A stretch of 20,261 bases of DNA from a virus: positions 1-20,261 of IMG/VR virus record IMGVR_UViG_3300009159_000423, one strand, 5' to 3'. Position 1 is the stretch's first letter. Each line of letters begins with the position of its first letter. This document shows positions 7,880 through 14,649 of the stretch, piece after piece. The notes beneath the pieces are model-generated. The model made no database searches and was not told the DNA's origin. It was given only the letters and a program-made list of their open reading frames with translations. The position numbers were made by a program, and so were the translations under genes.

Positions 7880-8208
7880 TATCGAGTTGCTCCTGGGTTA
7901 ACTGTTACAATGCCTTCTACTATTCTTACAACAGTAGCAGCCACATTTGCTTCTATATCATATATGTATCTACCCGCAATTAAGTTTGCAGTTTGTCCGG
8001 AGGTTAACGATATTGATACGTTACCTGTTGAGGTGTTAGTAATATTTGCAGTAAATGTTGTAGCATTTGCGCTAGAATACGATCTACGCATTTGGCTTTT
8101 AACATCGTATCCTGTTAGAGAAATAGGATTTTTACTGTTGTCCAAAAATTGGACATTGGCAGTAAACGTACTACCTTGATCTATTACTAAATTTTTGGTT
8201 GTTGCCAT
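7879..8208 (-). CDS. Small beta-rich virion protein, BppU-N-like
   Basis: This 109-residue protein is probably a small virion protein, either a baseplate/fibre adaptor or a neck decoration. The N-terminus MATTKNLVIDQGSTFTANVQF, then LTGYDVKSQMRRSYSS, a Gly-Asn-Val-Ser-Ile strand, and a final GRYIYDIEAN and VRIVEGIVTVNPGATR give the strand pattern of a single beta-sandwich. I recall this pattern from small proteins of marine T4-like phages and from the N-terminal domain of siphophage baseplate upper proteins (BppU-type). It stands between the large fibre gene and gp13, exactly where T4 has fibritin (wac), but shows no coiled coil and is far shorter, so it is not fibritin. Its stop overlaps the gp13 start. 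The exact role is unknown. Confidence 0.65.
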   Translation of the reverse strand: MATTKNLVIDQGSTFTANVQFLDNSKNPISLTGYDVKSQMRRSYSSANATTFTANITNTSTGNVSISLTSGQTANLIAGRYIYDIEANVAATVVRIVEGIVTVNPGATR

Positions 8209-8211
8209 TTG

Positions 8212-11200
8212 TTATCCGCAGTGGTAAGTACAAGCAATCATCTTAACTTCTGTTGGAGATGAGAATGTAACATTTTCTCTAGATTTTGCTACAGTATAAT
8301 TGCGCATTAAATCATCGCTTTGTTTCATACCTTTACCTGGTATTGAAGATGTTACAATGTAATCGCCAATTTCAATATTTCCGTTTTCTCCGCAAACATT
8401 AATTAATCCTTCGCCTAACGCATTAATTAAACACACTTTACTATTATTATAAAGCTCCTCATATTCTGCTTTTACTTTAGATCTAACAGGTAGTTGTTCT
8501 GTAACTGAAGGATTATTATGATCTATTATATGTTCTTTAGTCACAATTTCGCTAATTTCAAAAGGTATAAACCCGGTATCTTCGCCCACATATATACCAA
8601 GAACAGCTTTTTGCATCGTTGTTGTAGATTTTGTAACAATTGATAATGCATTATTAATATCTCCGTGTATCATAGTAGGAGTATCTATAACAATATCGCC
8701 GGGTTCTATTACTTCATCTTTATTATATAAACTTCCGTGTGCGCCTGTAAAGTTTGCAGTTTGTCCGTTTGTATATACAGCACCTGCACCTGCATCAAAT
8801 ACAGTTATGCCTTTATTTACCCAAATAGCCTTACCCGCTGCTGTTCCTCCATATGAATCATCTTGAGCAAATCTAACAGAAGCTGTAGTTGGAGGAGTAT
8901 TACTTGGCCAGACTGCAGAATTTAACGCAAGACATTGGAACTGCCCTGCAAAATTACTATCACCAGTACCGGCAGTGCCCGTTCCTTGTAAATAATTTAA
9001 AAGTACTGATAATACAACTTTAGGATCACCGCCGCTCTTTGAGTATGCTGCAGTGCTTCTACTGTATCCATTAAGTGCTCCGCCTATTGTTGTTTGTGTA
9101 GATGCGGTATTAGTATAATTGGCATCTAATCCAAATGTAACACTATGGTCAGGTGGATGTTTGCCTGCCCAGACCCCACCTGTATATGATGTTAATGCAT
9201 TAATACGAGAATAGTTAGTAAAGCCTGCAGAAAATCTTCCATGTGCCAGAAGAGCTGATTGATTCCATTGTTGCGTATAATTAGAATCTCTACCCCTTAC
9301 TGCAATAAATGGTTCACATTCCCATCCTTCTACTCCATAACTTGCATCTCTTCCGTACGATGCAGAAACAACAGGTGTCGCGCATACCAATGCAGGGGAA
9401 CCGCTTTTAGATTCAAACAATCCTGCAAACACCGGAAATGCAGAACTTGAAGCTACAACAATTGCATTAGCTTGTGTTGAATTAACAGGAATTCCACCGT
9501 AACCTAATGAGAATTGATATCCTGAGGCCAAAGACGCAGTACTTTGTTTTAATTTATCTACAGTTACTGCCCCGGCTGATATCTCTGAGGCAGTAATAGC
9601 GCCTGCTGCAATTTTATCAGATGTAATGGAATCTGCAACCAATGCAGTTGCAGATATTGTGCCATTCACAAGTAATCCGCCATTAATATAAGCAGCGATT
9701 GAAGACCAAGCGCTGCCTGTCCAAAATCTTGATTCTGAGAATGAAGATGGACTTGAAGAATTATATAAAGTAACTTGATCGCGTGTAACTTTTGTTAATC
9801 CTGCAGATGAAATAGCTGCATCTGCATACCCATCATTCCATGCACCCAATCCTGCAACGCCATATGGAATTTGAACACTGCCACGAGAACCATTTGTTCC
9901 GTTGGTTCCGTTAGTACCATTAGTTCCTGCAGTACCAGCTTTTGCTTTGGATAGCTTATATACTCTTGTTTGATTAGGATATCCGGATTTAGTTGCTGTA
10001 AATGTAACTGTTGCAGTATCTGCAGACATTGCTGTTACAGAAATATTTCTTGTATTTGTACCTGTAACAGTACATCCTACTACTGCAGTTGTATACGTCC
10101 ACGTTGTACTAGTATCATTTAATCCTTCATATATTACTGCTTGTGTGGATACTCCGGAAAATGAAGATACTGTGCCGGCTGAATCTGCAACTAATGTTCT
10201 ATTCTCATCGGTTAAGTACATTACCGGTGCACCATTTGACTGGTATGTTTTATATAAACTAACTAAATCGGTATATGTTGTTCCAGAATCAACAAGTGTT
10301 GCAGTAATTGCAACCGTGTCTGTTAACATATTTGTAAAGAACAATCGTTTTGCGTTTGGATCAGATGTAGCTGTTAAAGTTGCTGTACCTGATGTGACTG
10401 TAAAAGTTGCAGTGCCAGTCATACCATAGATATTAGCAGTTAATAATATGTTAGATTGATTTGTTGGATTTCCTGCAGTATCTACTCCAAATCCTGGAGC
10501 ATTATTTTTTAAATCTAACCATTTAGGTGTAGCATTTGCTGCAAGAGTAGCTAATGCTACATTGCTAGTGCCAACTTGAACTTGTGTATTTCCTGATAAA
10601 GAAACATTATTTAAGAATCCTATTCCTAAACCAGCCGCAAATAATATGTTACCATTTAAATCTCTGATTGTCAATCCTCTTGAATCAATCATAGCAGCCG
10701 TAATTGCATTTGCAGCAACTTGTACGCCAGTAATAGAATTTGCAGCAATTGTATTAGCGGTAACTGCGCCTGCTTGAATTGCGCCTGCATATACCGCATT
10801 AGCAGCAAGTTCTACAGACGTAATTGCGTTCGCCGCAATTTCATTTGCAGTAATAACATTTGCCATTAATGCGCCAGCATAAATAGAATTTGCAGCTATT
10901 TGAATTGCTGTAATAATATTTGCGCGCAACATTCTAGTTTCAATTGAATTAGATTGAATTGCGTTTGCATATACTGCATTTGCTGCAATTTGAACTGCGG
11001 TAATTGCATTAGCGGCAATTAGATTAGCGATAATTGCGTTTGCTTCAATTTTTAAAGTTGTAATTGCGTTTGCAGCAATAGCAGTTGCGGTGATTGCACC
11101 TGCAGCAATTTCAGCAGCTGTTATAACCCCTGCATCAATTTTACCGGCAATAATTGAATTGGCTGCAATCTTATTTGCTGTAATTGCATTTGCTTGGATT

Positions 11201-12045
11201 TCAGCGGCACTAATTGCAAGTGCACCAATTTTGCCTGCAATAACAGATCCTGCTGCTAATTCTGTTGCTGTAATAATTCCTGCTGATAAAACAGGAGTGC
11301 CTGAACCAGTGATAAAACTATTGTAGGATGACCATGATCCGCTTGTTCTAATGTATAGATTACTATTATAAAATCCTTGTCTACCATCAAAGTCTCTACC
11401 ATCACCTGGGCCGCCAGGTAATGCAAAATATGTAAATATTTCAACTCCGCTAATAGAATTAGCAGTAGGAGTAAATGCTGCGCCTGGACTTATCCAAGCA
11501 TTACCGCTCCAAATATAAAGTCCGCCATTTGTAGTATTATAAACTGCTTGGCCGTTTGAAGTTCCATTAGCTGAAAGATTTGATACCAACGCCACTTTAG
11601 TATTAGAAGAACTAGCGTTAGCAGTTAAAGTATTAATTACGTTTGTAAAATTAGTTAATGATGTTACGTTAACAGTTGCAAGCGCATTGTTTAATGCATT
11701 TAAATTAACTGGTTGTACGTTTGCCAATGCATTTGCAAGAGCACTTAAATTTGTAGGTTGAATATTTGCTAACTTACCGGTTAATATGGTCAAATTACTT
11801 GTTGTAATATTACCCCATCCTTCAAACCCGCCACCGTAAAAATTTGTTACATTTGTTATGGTTACATTTCCGCCGCCATTTCCACCGGCATTTCCACCTA
11901 ACCCATTATAGTATGCTAAATTTGCGTAAGCATATACGTTTGACAAACTTTGATTTATTTTTATAAATGCGGTGCGTAACGGATCGCCTTGGCTATCGTT
12001 AGGATACGTTCCTACATTAACATTACTGATTGAATATGATGGCAT
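8212..12045 (-). CDS. Large modular tail fibre / receptor-binding protein
   Basis: This 1277-residue protein is a multidomain fibre and the best candidate for host recognition. Residues 1-45 (VGTYPNDSQGDPLRTAFIKIN) look like a virion-anchoring domain common to marine T4-like fibres. Then come a Gly/Asn-rich linker (48-60), three 15-residue repeats (92-136), and twenty 10-residue repeats (254-453). Next is DSRGLTIRDLNGNILFAAGLG (454-474), a segment typical of lambda J-type tail-tip/fibre proteins. After a Thr-rich Ig-like region (about 520-690) come a collagen-like Gly-X-Y tract (704-722), four more decapeptides (793-832) and a C-terminal globular part. The last ~190 residues (GDIVIDT..., GNIEIGDYIVTSSIPGKG) resemble the chaperone-type C-terminal domains of phage fibres, possibly peptidase G2-like; that part is a weak assignment. 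The start directly abuts the stop of the coiled-coil gene. Confidence 0.85.
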   Translation of the reverse strand: MPSYSISNVNVGTYPNDSQGDPLRTAFIKINQSLSNVYAYANLAYYNGLGGNAGGNGGGNVTITNVTNFYGGGFEGWGNITTSNLTILTGKLANIQPTNLSALANALANVQPVNLNALNNALATVNVTSLTNFTNVINTLTANASSSNTKVALVSNLSANGTSNGQAVYNTTNGGLYIWSGNAWISPGAAFTPTANSISGVEIFTYFALPGGPGDGRDFDGRQGFYNSNLYIRTSGSWSSYNSFITGSGTPVLSAGIITATELAAGSVIAGKIGALAISAAEIQANAITANKIAANSIIAGKIDAGVITAAEIAAGAITATAIAANAITTLKIEANAIIANLIAANAITAVQIAANAVYANAIQSNSIETRMLRANIITAIQIAANSIYAGALMANVITANEIAANAITSVELAANAVYAGAIQAGAVTANTIAANSITGVQVAANAITAAMIDSRGLTIRDLNGNILFAAGLGIGFLNNVSLSGNTQVQVGTSNVALATLAANATPKWLDLKNNAPGFGVDTAGNPTNQSNILLTANIYGMTGTATFTVTSGTATLTATSDPNAKRLFFTNMLTDTVAITATLVDSGTTYTDLVSLYKTYQSNGAPVMYLTDENRTLVADSAGTVSSFSGVSTQAVIYEGLNDTSTTWTYTTAVVGCTVTGTNTRNISVTAMSADTATVTFTATKSGYPNQTRVYKLSKAKAGTAGTNGTNGTNGTNGSRGSVQIPYGVAGLGAWNDGYADAAISSAGLTKVTRDQVTLYNSSSPSSFSESRFWTGSAWSSIAAYINGGLLVNGTISATALVADSITSDKIAAGAITASEISAGAVTVDKLKQSTASLASGYQFSLGYGGIPVNSTQANAIVVASSSAFPVFAGLFESKSGSPALVCATPVVSASYGRDASYGVEGWECEPFIAVRGRDSNYTQQWNQSALLAHGRFSAGFTNYSRINALTSYTGGVWAGKHPPDHSVTFGLDANYTNTASTQTTIGGALNGYSRSTAAYSKSGGDPKVVLSVLLNYLQGTGTAGTGDSNFAGQFQCLALNSAVWPSNTPPTTASVRFAQDDSYGGTAAGKAIWVNKGITVFDAGAGAVYTNGQTANFTGAHGSLYNKDEVIEPGDIVIDTPTMIHGDINNALSIVTKSTTTMQKAVLGIYVGEDTGFIPFEISEIVTKEHIIDHNNPSVTEQLPVRSKVKAEYEELYNNSKVCLINALGEGLINVCGENGNIEIGDYIVTSSIPGKGMKQSDDLMRNYTVAKSRENVTFSSPTEVKMIACTYHCG
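9550..9669 (-). repeat. Second short decapeptide array in the fibre (4 units)
   Basis: These bases encode residues 793-832 of the fibre: VNGTISATAL, VADSITSDKI, AAGAITASEI and SAGAVTVDKL. They follow the same ten-residue pattern as the main array but lie about 340 residues further on, after the collagen-like tract, and are closer to the ITADKIAAG form usual in J-type proteins. Confidence 0.85.
9880..9936 (-). repeat. Collagen-like Gly-X-Y tract in the fibre
   Basis: These bases encode residues 704-722: GTA, four GTN triplets, GSR and a closing Gly. Short collagen-like tracts act as trimeric stalk segments in many phage fibres. On the DNA level the nine-base GTN unit recurs with synonymous changes, so slippage could change its length. 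Confidence 0.85.
10687..11286 (-). repeat. Twenty tandem 10-residue repeats (30 bp each) in the fibre
   Basis: The 600 bases encode residues 254-453 as an uninterrupted series of twenty decapeptides with consensus AANAITAxxI. Examples are QANAITANKI, AANSIIAGKI, DAGVITAAEI, EANAIIANLI, AANAVYANAI and AANAITAAMI. Register is kept perfectly from the first unit (SAGIITATEL) to the last, with a hydrophobic residue at position 10 (mostly Ile) and Ala/Ile at 4-5. At the DNA level units are degenerate. Similar repeats occur in J-type and other phage fibre proteins, where they are expected to form a beta-rich trimeric shaft. Units 11 (QSNSIETRML) and 12 deviate most. Confidence 0.92.
11638..11772 (-). 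repeat. Three 15-residue repeats near the fibre N-terminus
   Basis: Residues 92-136 of the fibre fall into three consecutive units: LANIQPTNLSALANA, LANVQPVNLNALNNA and the degenerate LATVNVTSLTNFTNV. The period differs from the ten-residue shaft array downstream. The Leu-rich, Asn-rich pattern could form a triple coiled coil or beta-helical turn; I cannot decide from sequence. Confidence 0.75.
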
Positions 12046-12264
12046 TTACTTTTCCAAATTCTGTTTTACTAATTGTTGCAAAAGAGATTTTATATCAGAC
12101 ATCTCTGACTTCATATTATTTATTTCACCTGAGATGTCATTTACCTGACGGGCTAGTTCTTTTTTATTTTTATAATCTTTTAATCCAACAACGTCAGTAT
12201 TCAATAATGCTCGATTTCGAACATTCTTTATAAATCTATCTTCACCTTCGAGTTTTACAAACAT
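12046..12264 (-). CDS. Small coiled-coil protein beside the fibre gene
   Basis: This is a 72-residue protein with two parts. The N-terminal 35 residues are basic and include NRALLNTDVVGLKDYKNKK, a style I associate with small conserved virion-associated proteins of marine T4-like phages. The C-terminal half is a near-perfect heptad repeat with core positions L37, V41, I44, I48, M51, M55, I58, L62 and L65. It starts one base after the end of the 589-residue gene, and its stop is immediately followed by the fibre ATG, so the three are almost certainly co-translated. It could be a fibre attachment protein, or an assembly chaperone comparable in size and shape to T4 gp57A (79 residues, coiled coil). 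Neither role is shown by the sequence. Confidence 0.75.
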   Translation of the reverse strand: MFVKLEGEDRFIKNVRNRALLNTDVVGLKDYKNKKELARQVNDISGEINNMKSEMSDIKSLLQQLVKQNLEK

Positions 12265-12265
12265 T

Positions 12266-14035
12266 TTAAATTACCGCCGTTGCTATTAAATTTTTAATTT
12301 TTGGTACTATTGTTGAATCAAACGAATAGAAAACAACTTTAACTTGAAATTTATTAAAATCTTTAAATGTTGTTAATGTGTCTCCTACCAACGCGGTATA
12401 ATATAGATTGTCAAATCCAGTTGTTGCTTGCGAATCTGTTTCTAAAATTTTATAAATTTCTGTAGAAAAAGTGTCTGAACTTCCTGCATATGTTTTCTTT
12501 CCCTCTATACTATCGGGAGCAGTTACGGTCGCGTCTTTATTGTATAAGGGCATTCGCTTCCATGGTAAATTATCTATACTATTATTGGTATTAATATCAG
12601 TGGAACTCATTACTCTGCAGAAAACATCTATATCAGTACCAATTTTTCTATTAACATCTATTTTTACTTCCAATCCAGTTGAATCAAATCCAGATGCAAG
12701 TGTAACTACTTTACTAATATATCGGCTATGCGCAATGCCGTTAGAAGGTAATAATTCAGCATTGCGAGTATCAACCTCATACGGATCAATTTCATTAGCA
12801 AATGTATATAATGATAATCTAGATTTATCTAATACAGGAGATACATCTAACGAATCATTTGTAAATGTTACGCCTATTTTCATATCTCCTGTTGCAACTG
12901 CTTTTTTTCGTCTATCTAATGATGTAGATTGATTAGGATTTAATCCTACTGCGCCAGCCAAATTGCCTGGGGCAGAAAATTCATTTACAGTATTAATAGT
13001 ATATGCAATACCACTTATTTCGCCTTCGCCTGTTGTTGCTGAATCTAAAAATACTGAGTCATATAGTGTGGAAGGAATTGCTTCTGTTTGCAACTCAAAA
13101 AATGCAGTACCTTTATAGAATTGCGCCTTATTTACAGCAAAACACAATGATTTATTTGATTCTTCTAACCAGGTATTTGTGTTTTGGGATTTAAATAATT
13201 TTCCAATGTATGGTTCTTTTTGTGCAATACCGGAACCACCTGGGCCAGGTTGGCCAAAAACGGAAGAATATATAGAATAATTTTTTGAATCTGTTAGAAT
13301 AGAAACTCCGTATTCTCCAGGCGGCAATTTACTTAGTATAGGAAATCTTGTGTATGTAGATGCACTTGTTAATGCTGTTGTTAGTATCGCATTCGCAGGA
13401 ACATTTACATTTGCTGCATTAACTACACAAACCGAACCAGGTATAACTTCATTTGATGATGGAACACCTCCTATAACTTTTCTTAATTGAATTGCTACCG
13501 GTGCGACATCGTCTTTTGTTGCAAACCATAATTCAACTGACGATAAAAATAACCCTTTTGGATATTTTGTGCCATCAACAAAAAATGTCTGAGTAAATGG
13601 TGTTAATAACGTTGTTACTCCTCCCAATTTTGCAGCATCGGCAACATCTGTTTCCGTTGCCGATGATTTAATTGATGATATGGTTGAACTGCTTCTAGTA
13701 CTATCTACGGAAGTATCTGGAGCAGAACTAGTACCTGCAATAGTAAATCTTGTTACGGTTGTTTGTGTTGTTGGATCATAAAAAGACACATCCAGCGATC
13801 CACCCACACCCAATCCGCCATACGTTCTTATAATTGTTATTTTACCAGATGCATGGCCTGTTCTATCAGTTACTAAACCATCTTGCACTAGCCCTGTTGA
13901 ATCAGGTGCAACTAATGGGCTATAATCAATCCCATTAATAAATGTTTGTAATTCGGTATACGGTGGCGCACCGTTAATTGTAAAATTATAAACGCCTGCA
14001 ACACCGCCTGGTGTAAAACTACTTAAAGCACTCAT
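12266..14035 (-). CDS. Adhesin-like baseplate/fibre protein
   Basis: This 589-residue protein is probably structural. The N-terminal ~105 residues (SSFTPGGVAGVYNFTINGAPPYTELQ..., then GKITIIRTYGG) look like a beta domain. A Ser/Thr-rich linker follows (about 102-130). From residue 148 comes TQTFFVDGTKYPKGLFLSSV, then ELWFATKDDVAPVAIQLRKV, LPPGEYGVSILTDS, FGQPGPGGSG and YIGKLFKSQNTNTW. That series resembles the C-terminal half of the large DUF4815-type proteins of marine T4-like phages, as I remember them, but here it is a separate gene. It lies two genes downstream of the actual DUF4815 protein. An AAGGG site lies 9 bases before the ATG. No catalytic motif, signal peptide or membrane segment is visible. 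T4 gp10/gp11-type function in the baseplate pin is possible but unproven. Confidence 0.75.
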   Translation of the reverse strand: MSALSSFTPGGVAGVYNFTINGAPPYTELQTFINGIDYSPLVAPDSTGLVQDGLVTDRTGHASGKITIIRTYGGLGVGGSLDVSFYDPTTQTTVTRFTIAGTSSAPDTSVDSTRSSSTISSIKSSATETDVADAAKLGGVTTLLTPFTQTFFVDGTKYPKGLFLSSVELWFATKDDVAPVAIQLRKVIGGVPSSNEVIPGSVCVVNAANVNVPANAILTTALTSASTYTRFPILSKLPPGEYGVSILTDSKNYSIYSSVFGQPGPGGSGIAQKEPYIGKLFKSQNTNTWLEESNKSLCFAVNKAQFYKGTAFFELQTEAIPSTLYDSVFLDSATTGEGEISGIAYTINTVNEFSAPGNLAGAVGLNPNQSTSLDRRKKAVATGDMKIGVTFTNDSLDVSPVLDKSRLSLYTFANEIDPYEVDTRNAELLPSNGIAHSRYISKVVTLASGFDSTGLEVKIDVNRKIGTDIDVFCRVMSSTDINTNNSIDNLPWKRMPLYNKDATVTAPDSIEGKKTYAGSSDTFSTEIYKILETDSQATTGFDNLYYTALVGDTLTTFKDFNKFQVKVVFYSFDSTIVPKIKNLIATAVI

Positions 14036-14046
14036 TTTGTTGACCC

Positions 14047-14646
14047 TTAGTCTATAAATCTATTATTTGCTAATATTGTTTTAAATACAGCTAATCTTCC
14101 TTCAGCAATACTTTGTAATTGATTTGTAATGCCGGAAGTATCAAAACTTGTTGAATCTATTGAAGAATAGTCGGATACAAATCCATTATCAATAGAATAT
14201 TGTTTAGAAGAAACTACATTTGCCGAAATATATGTGTTATTATTGCCCAATGTATTTGCTATAAAATTTTGCAAACCAATTGCATTTGCAGTAACATTTC
14301 CATTAAAAGATTTTGATGGCAACATAACATTATAATGAGGAACAATTACTCCGCTGGACGTACTAACATTTCCCCCAACATTTATATAGTCTACATTTGA
14401 TCTGTCGGAAAAGTGTGTTCTGTTATTAACAATTGAATATGCCTGATATAACGATGTATCTGTAGAATCTAATCCCACTGAACGCAAATGATCAGCATAT
14501 ATAATATCGTCTAAATCGTTAATAACATTTAACCAACCATCAGAGTTTGTGCCATATGTTGTTTGAAGTCCTTGCATAACATTTCCAAAAAATGATATTG
14601 TGCCATTAGACATTCCTTGTATAGCTAAATTGTCAAGTTGTATCAT
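14047..14646 (-). CDS. Unrecognised virion protein
   Basis: I do not recognise this 199-residue protein. It starts MIQLDNLAIQGMSNGTISFFGN and has an acidic segment (NVINDLDDIIYADHL) around residues 41-55. The middle is rich in Asn, Ser and Thr with the beta-like VDYINVGGNVSTSSGVIVPHYNV, and the C-terminus is helical (ITNQLQSIAEGRLAVFKTIL). There is no signal peptide, membrane helix or metal motif. It lies between two large baseplate/fibre genes with 0-11 base spacing: the upstream stop is 3 bases before its ATG, and an AAGGG before the next gene overlaps its stop. Such packing makes a virion or fibre-assembly role likely. It is a real gene: the frame is full length, the strand is right and the fit between neighbours is exact. 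Confidence 0.7.
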   Translation of the reverse strand: MIQLDNLAIQGMSNGTISFFGNVMQGLQTTYGTNSDGWLNVINDLDDIIYADHLRSVGLDSTDTSLYQAYSIVNNRTHFSDRSNVDYINVGGNVSTSSGVIVPHYNVMLPSKSFNGNVTANAIGLQNFIANTLGNNNTYISANVVSSKQYSIDNGFVSDYSSIDSTSFDTSGITNQLQSIAEGRLAVFKTILANNRFID

Positions 14647-14649
14647 TTT

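Noticed and set aside
7879-8208. Fibritin (wac) by position
   Set aside because: The product is 109 residues, beta-type, without the long segmented coiled coil and foldon expected of fibritin.
10687-11286. CRISPR-like regular spacing of about 30 bases
   Set aside because: The periodicity is the codon-level trace of ten-residue protein repeats in a long open frame. Units are contiguous and degenerate, with no unique spacers.
11090-11326. Plus-strand open frame opposite the repeat array (and other plus-strand frames at 663-923, 1996-2271, 7853-8179, 10145-10429, 12471-12932)
   Set aside because: All lie antisense inside well-supported minus-strand genes, have repetitive or low-complexity products and lack good ribosome sites. 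They are shadows of the real genes.
12117-12124. AATAAATA on the minus strand, 72 bases before the large fibre gene, as a late promoter
   Set aside because: It lies inside the coiled-coil gene. The same relaxed motif also occurs inside gp8 (19036-19043), so chance in AT-rich coding DNA is likely.
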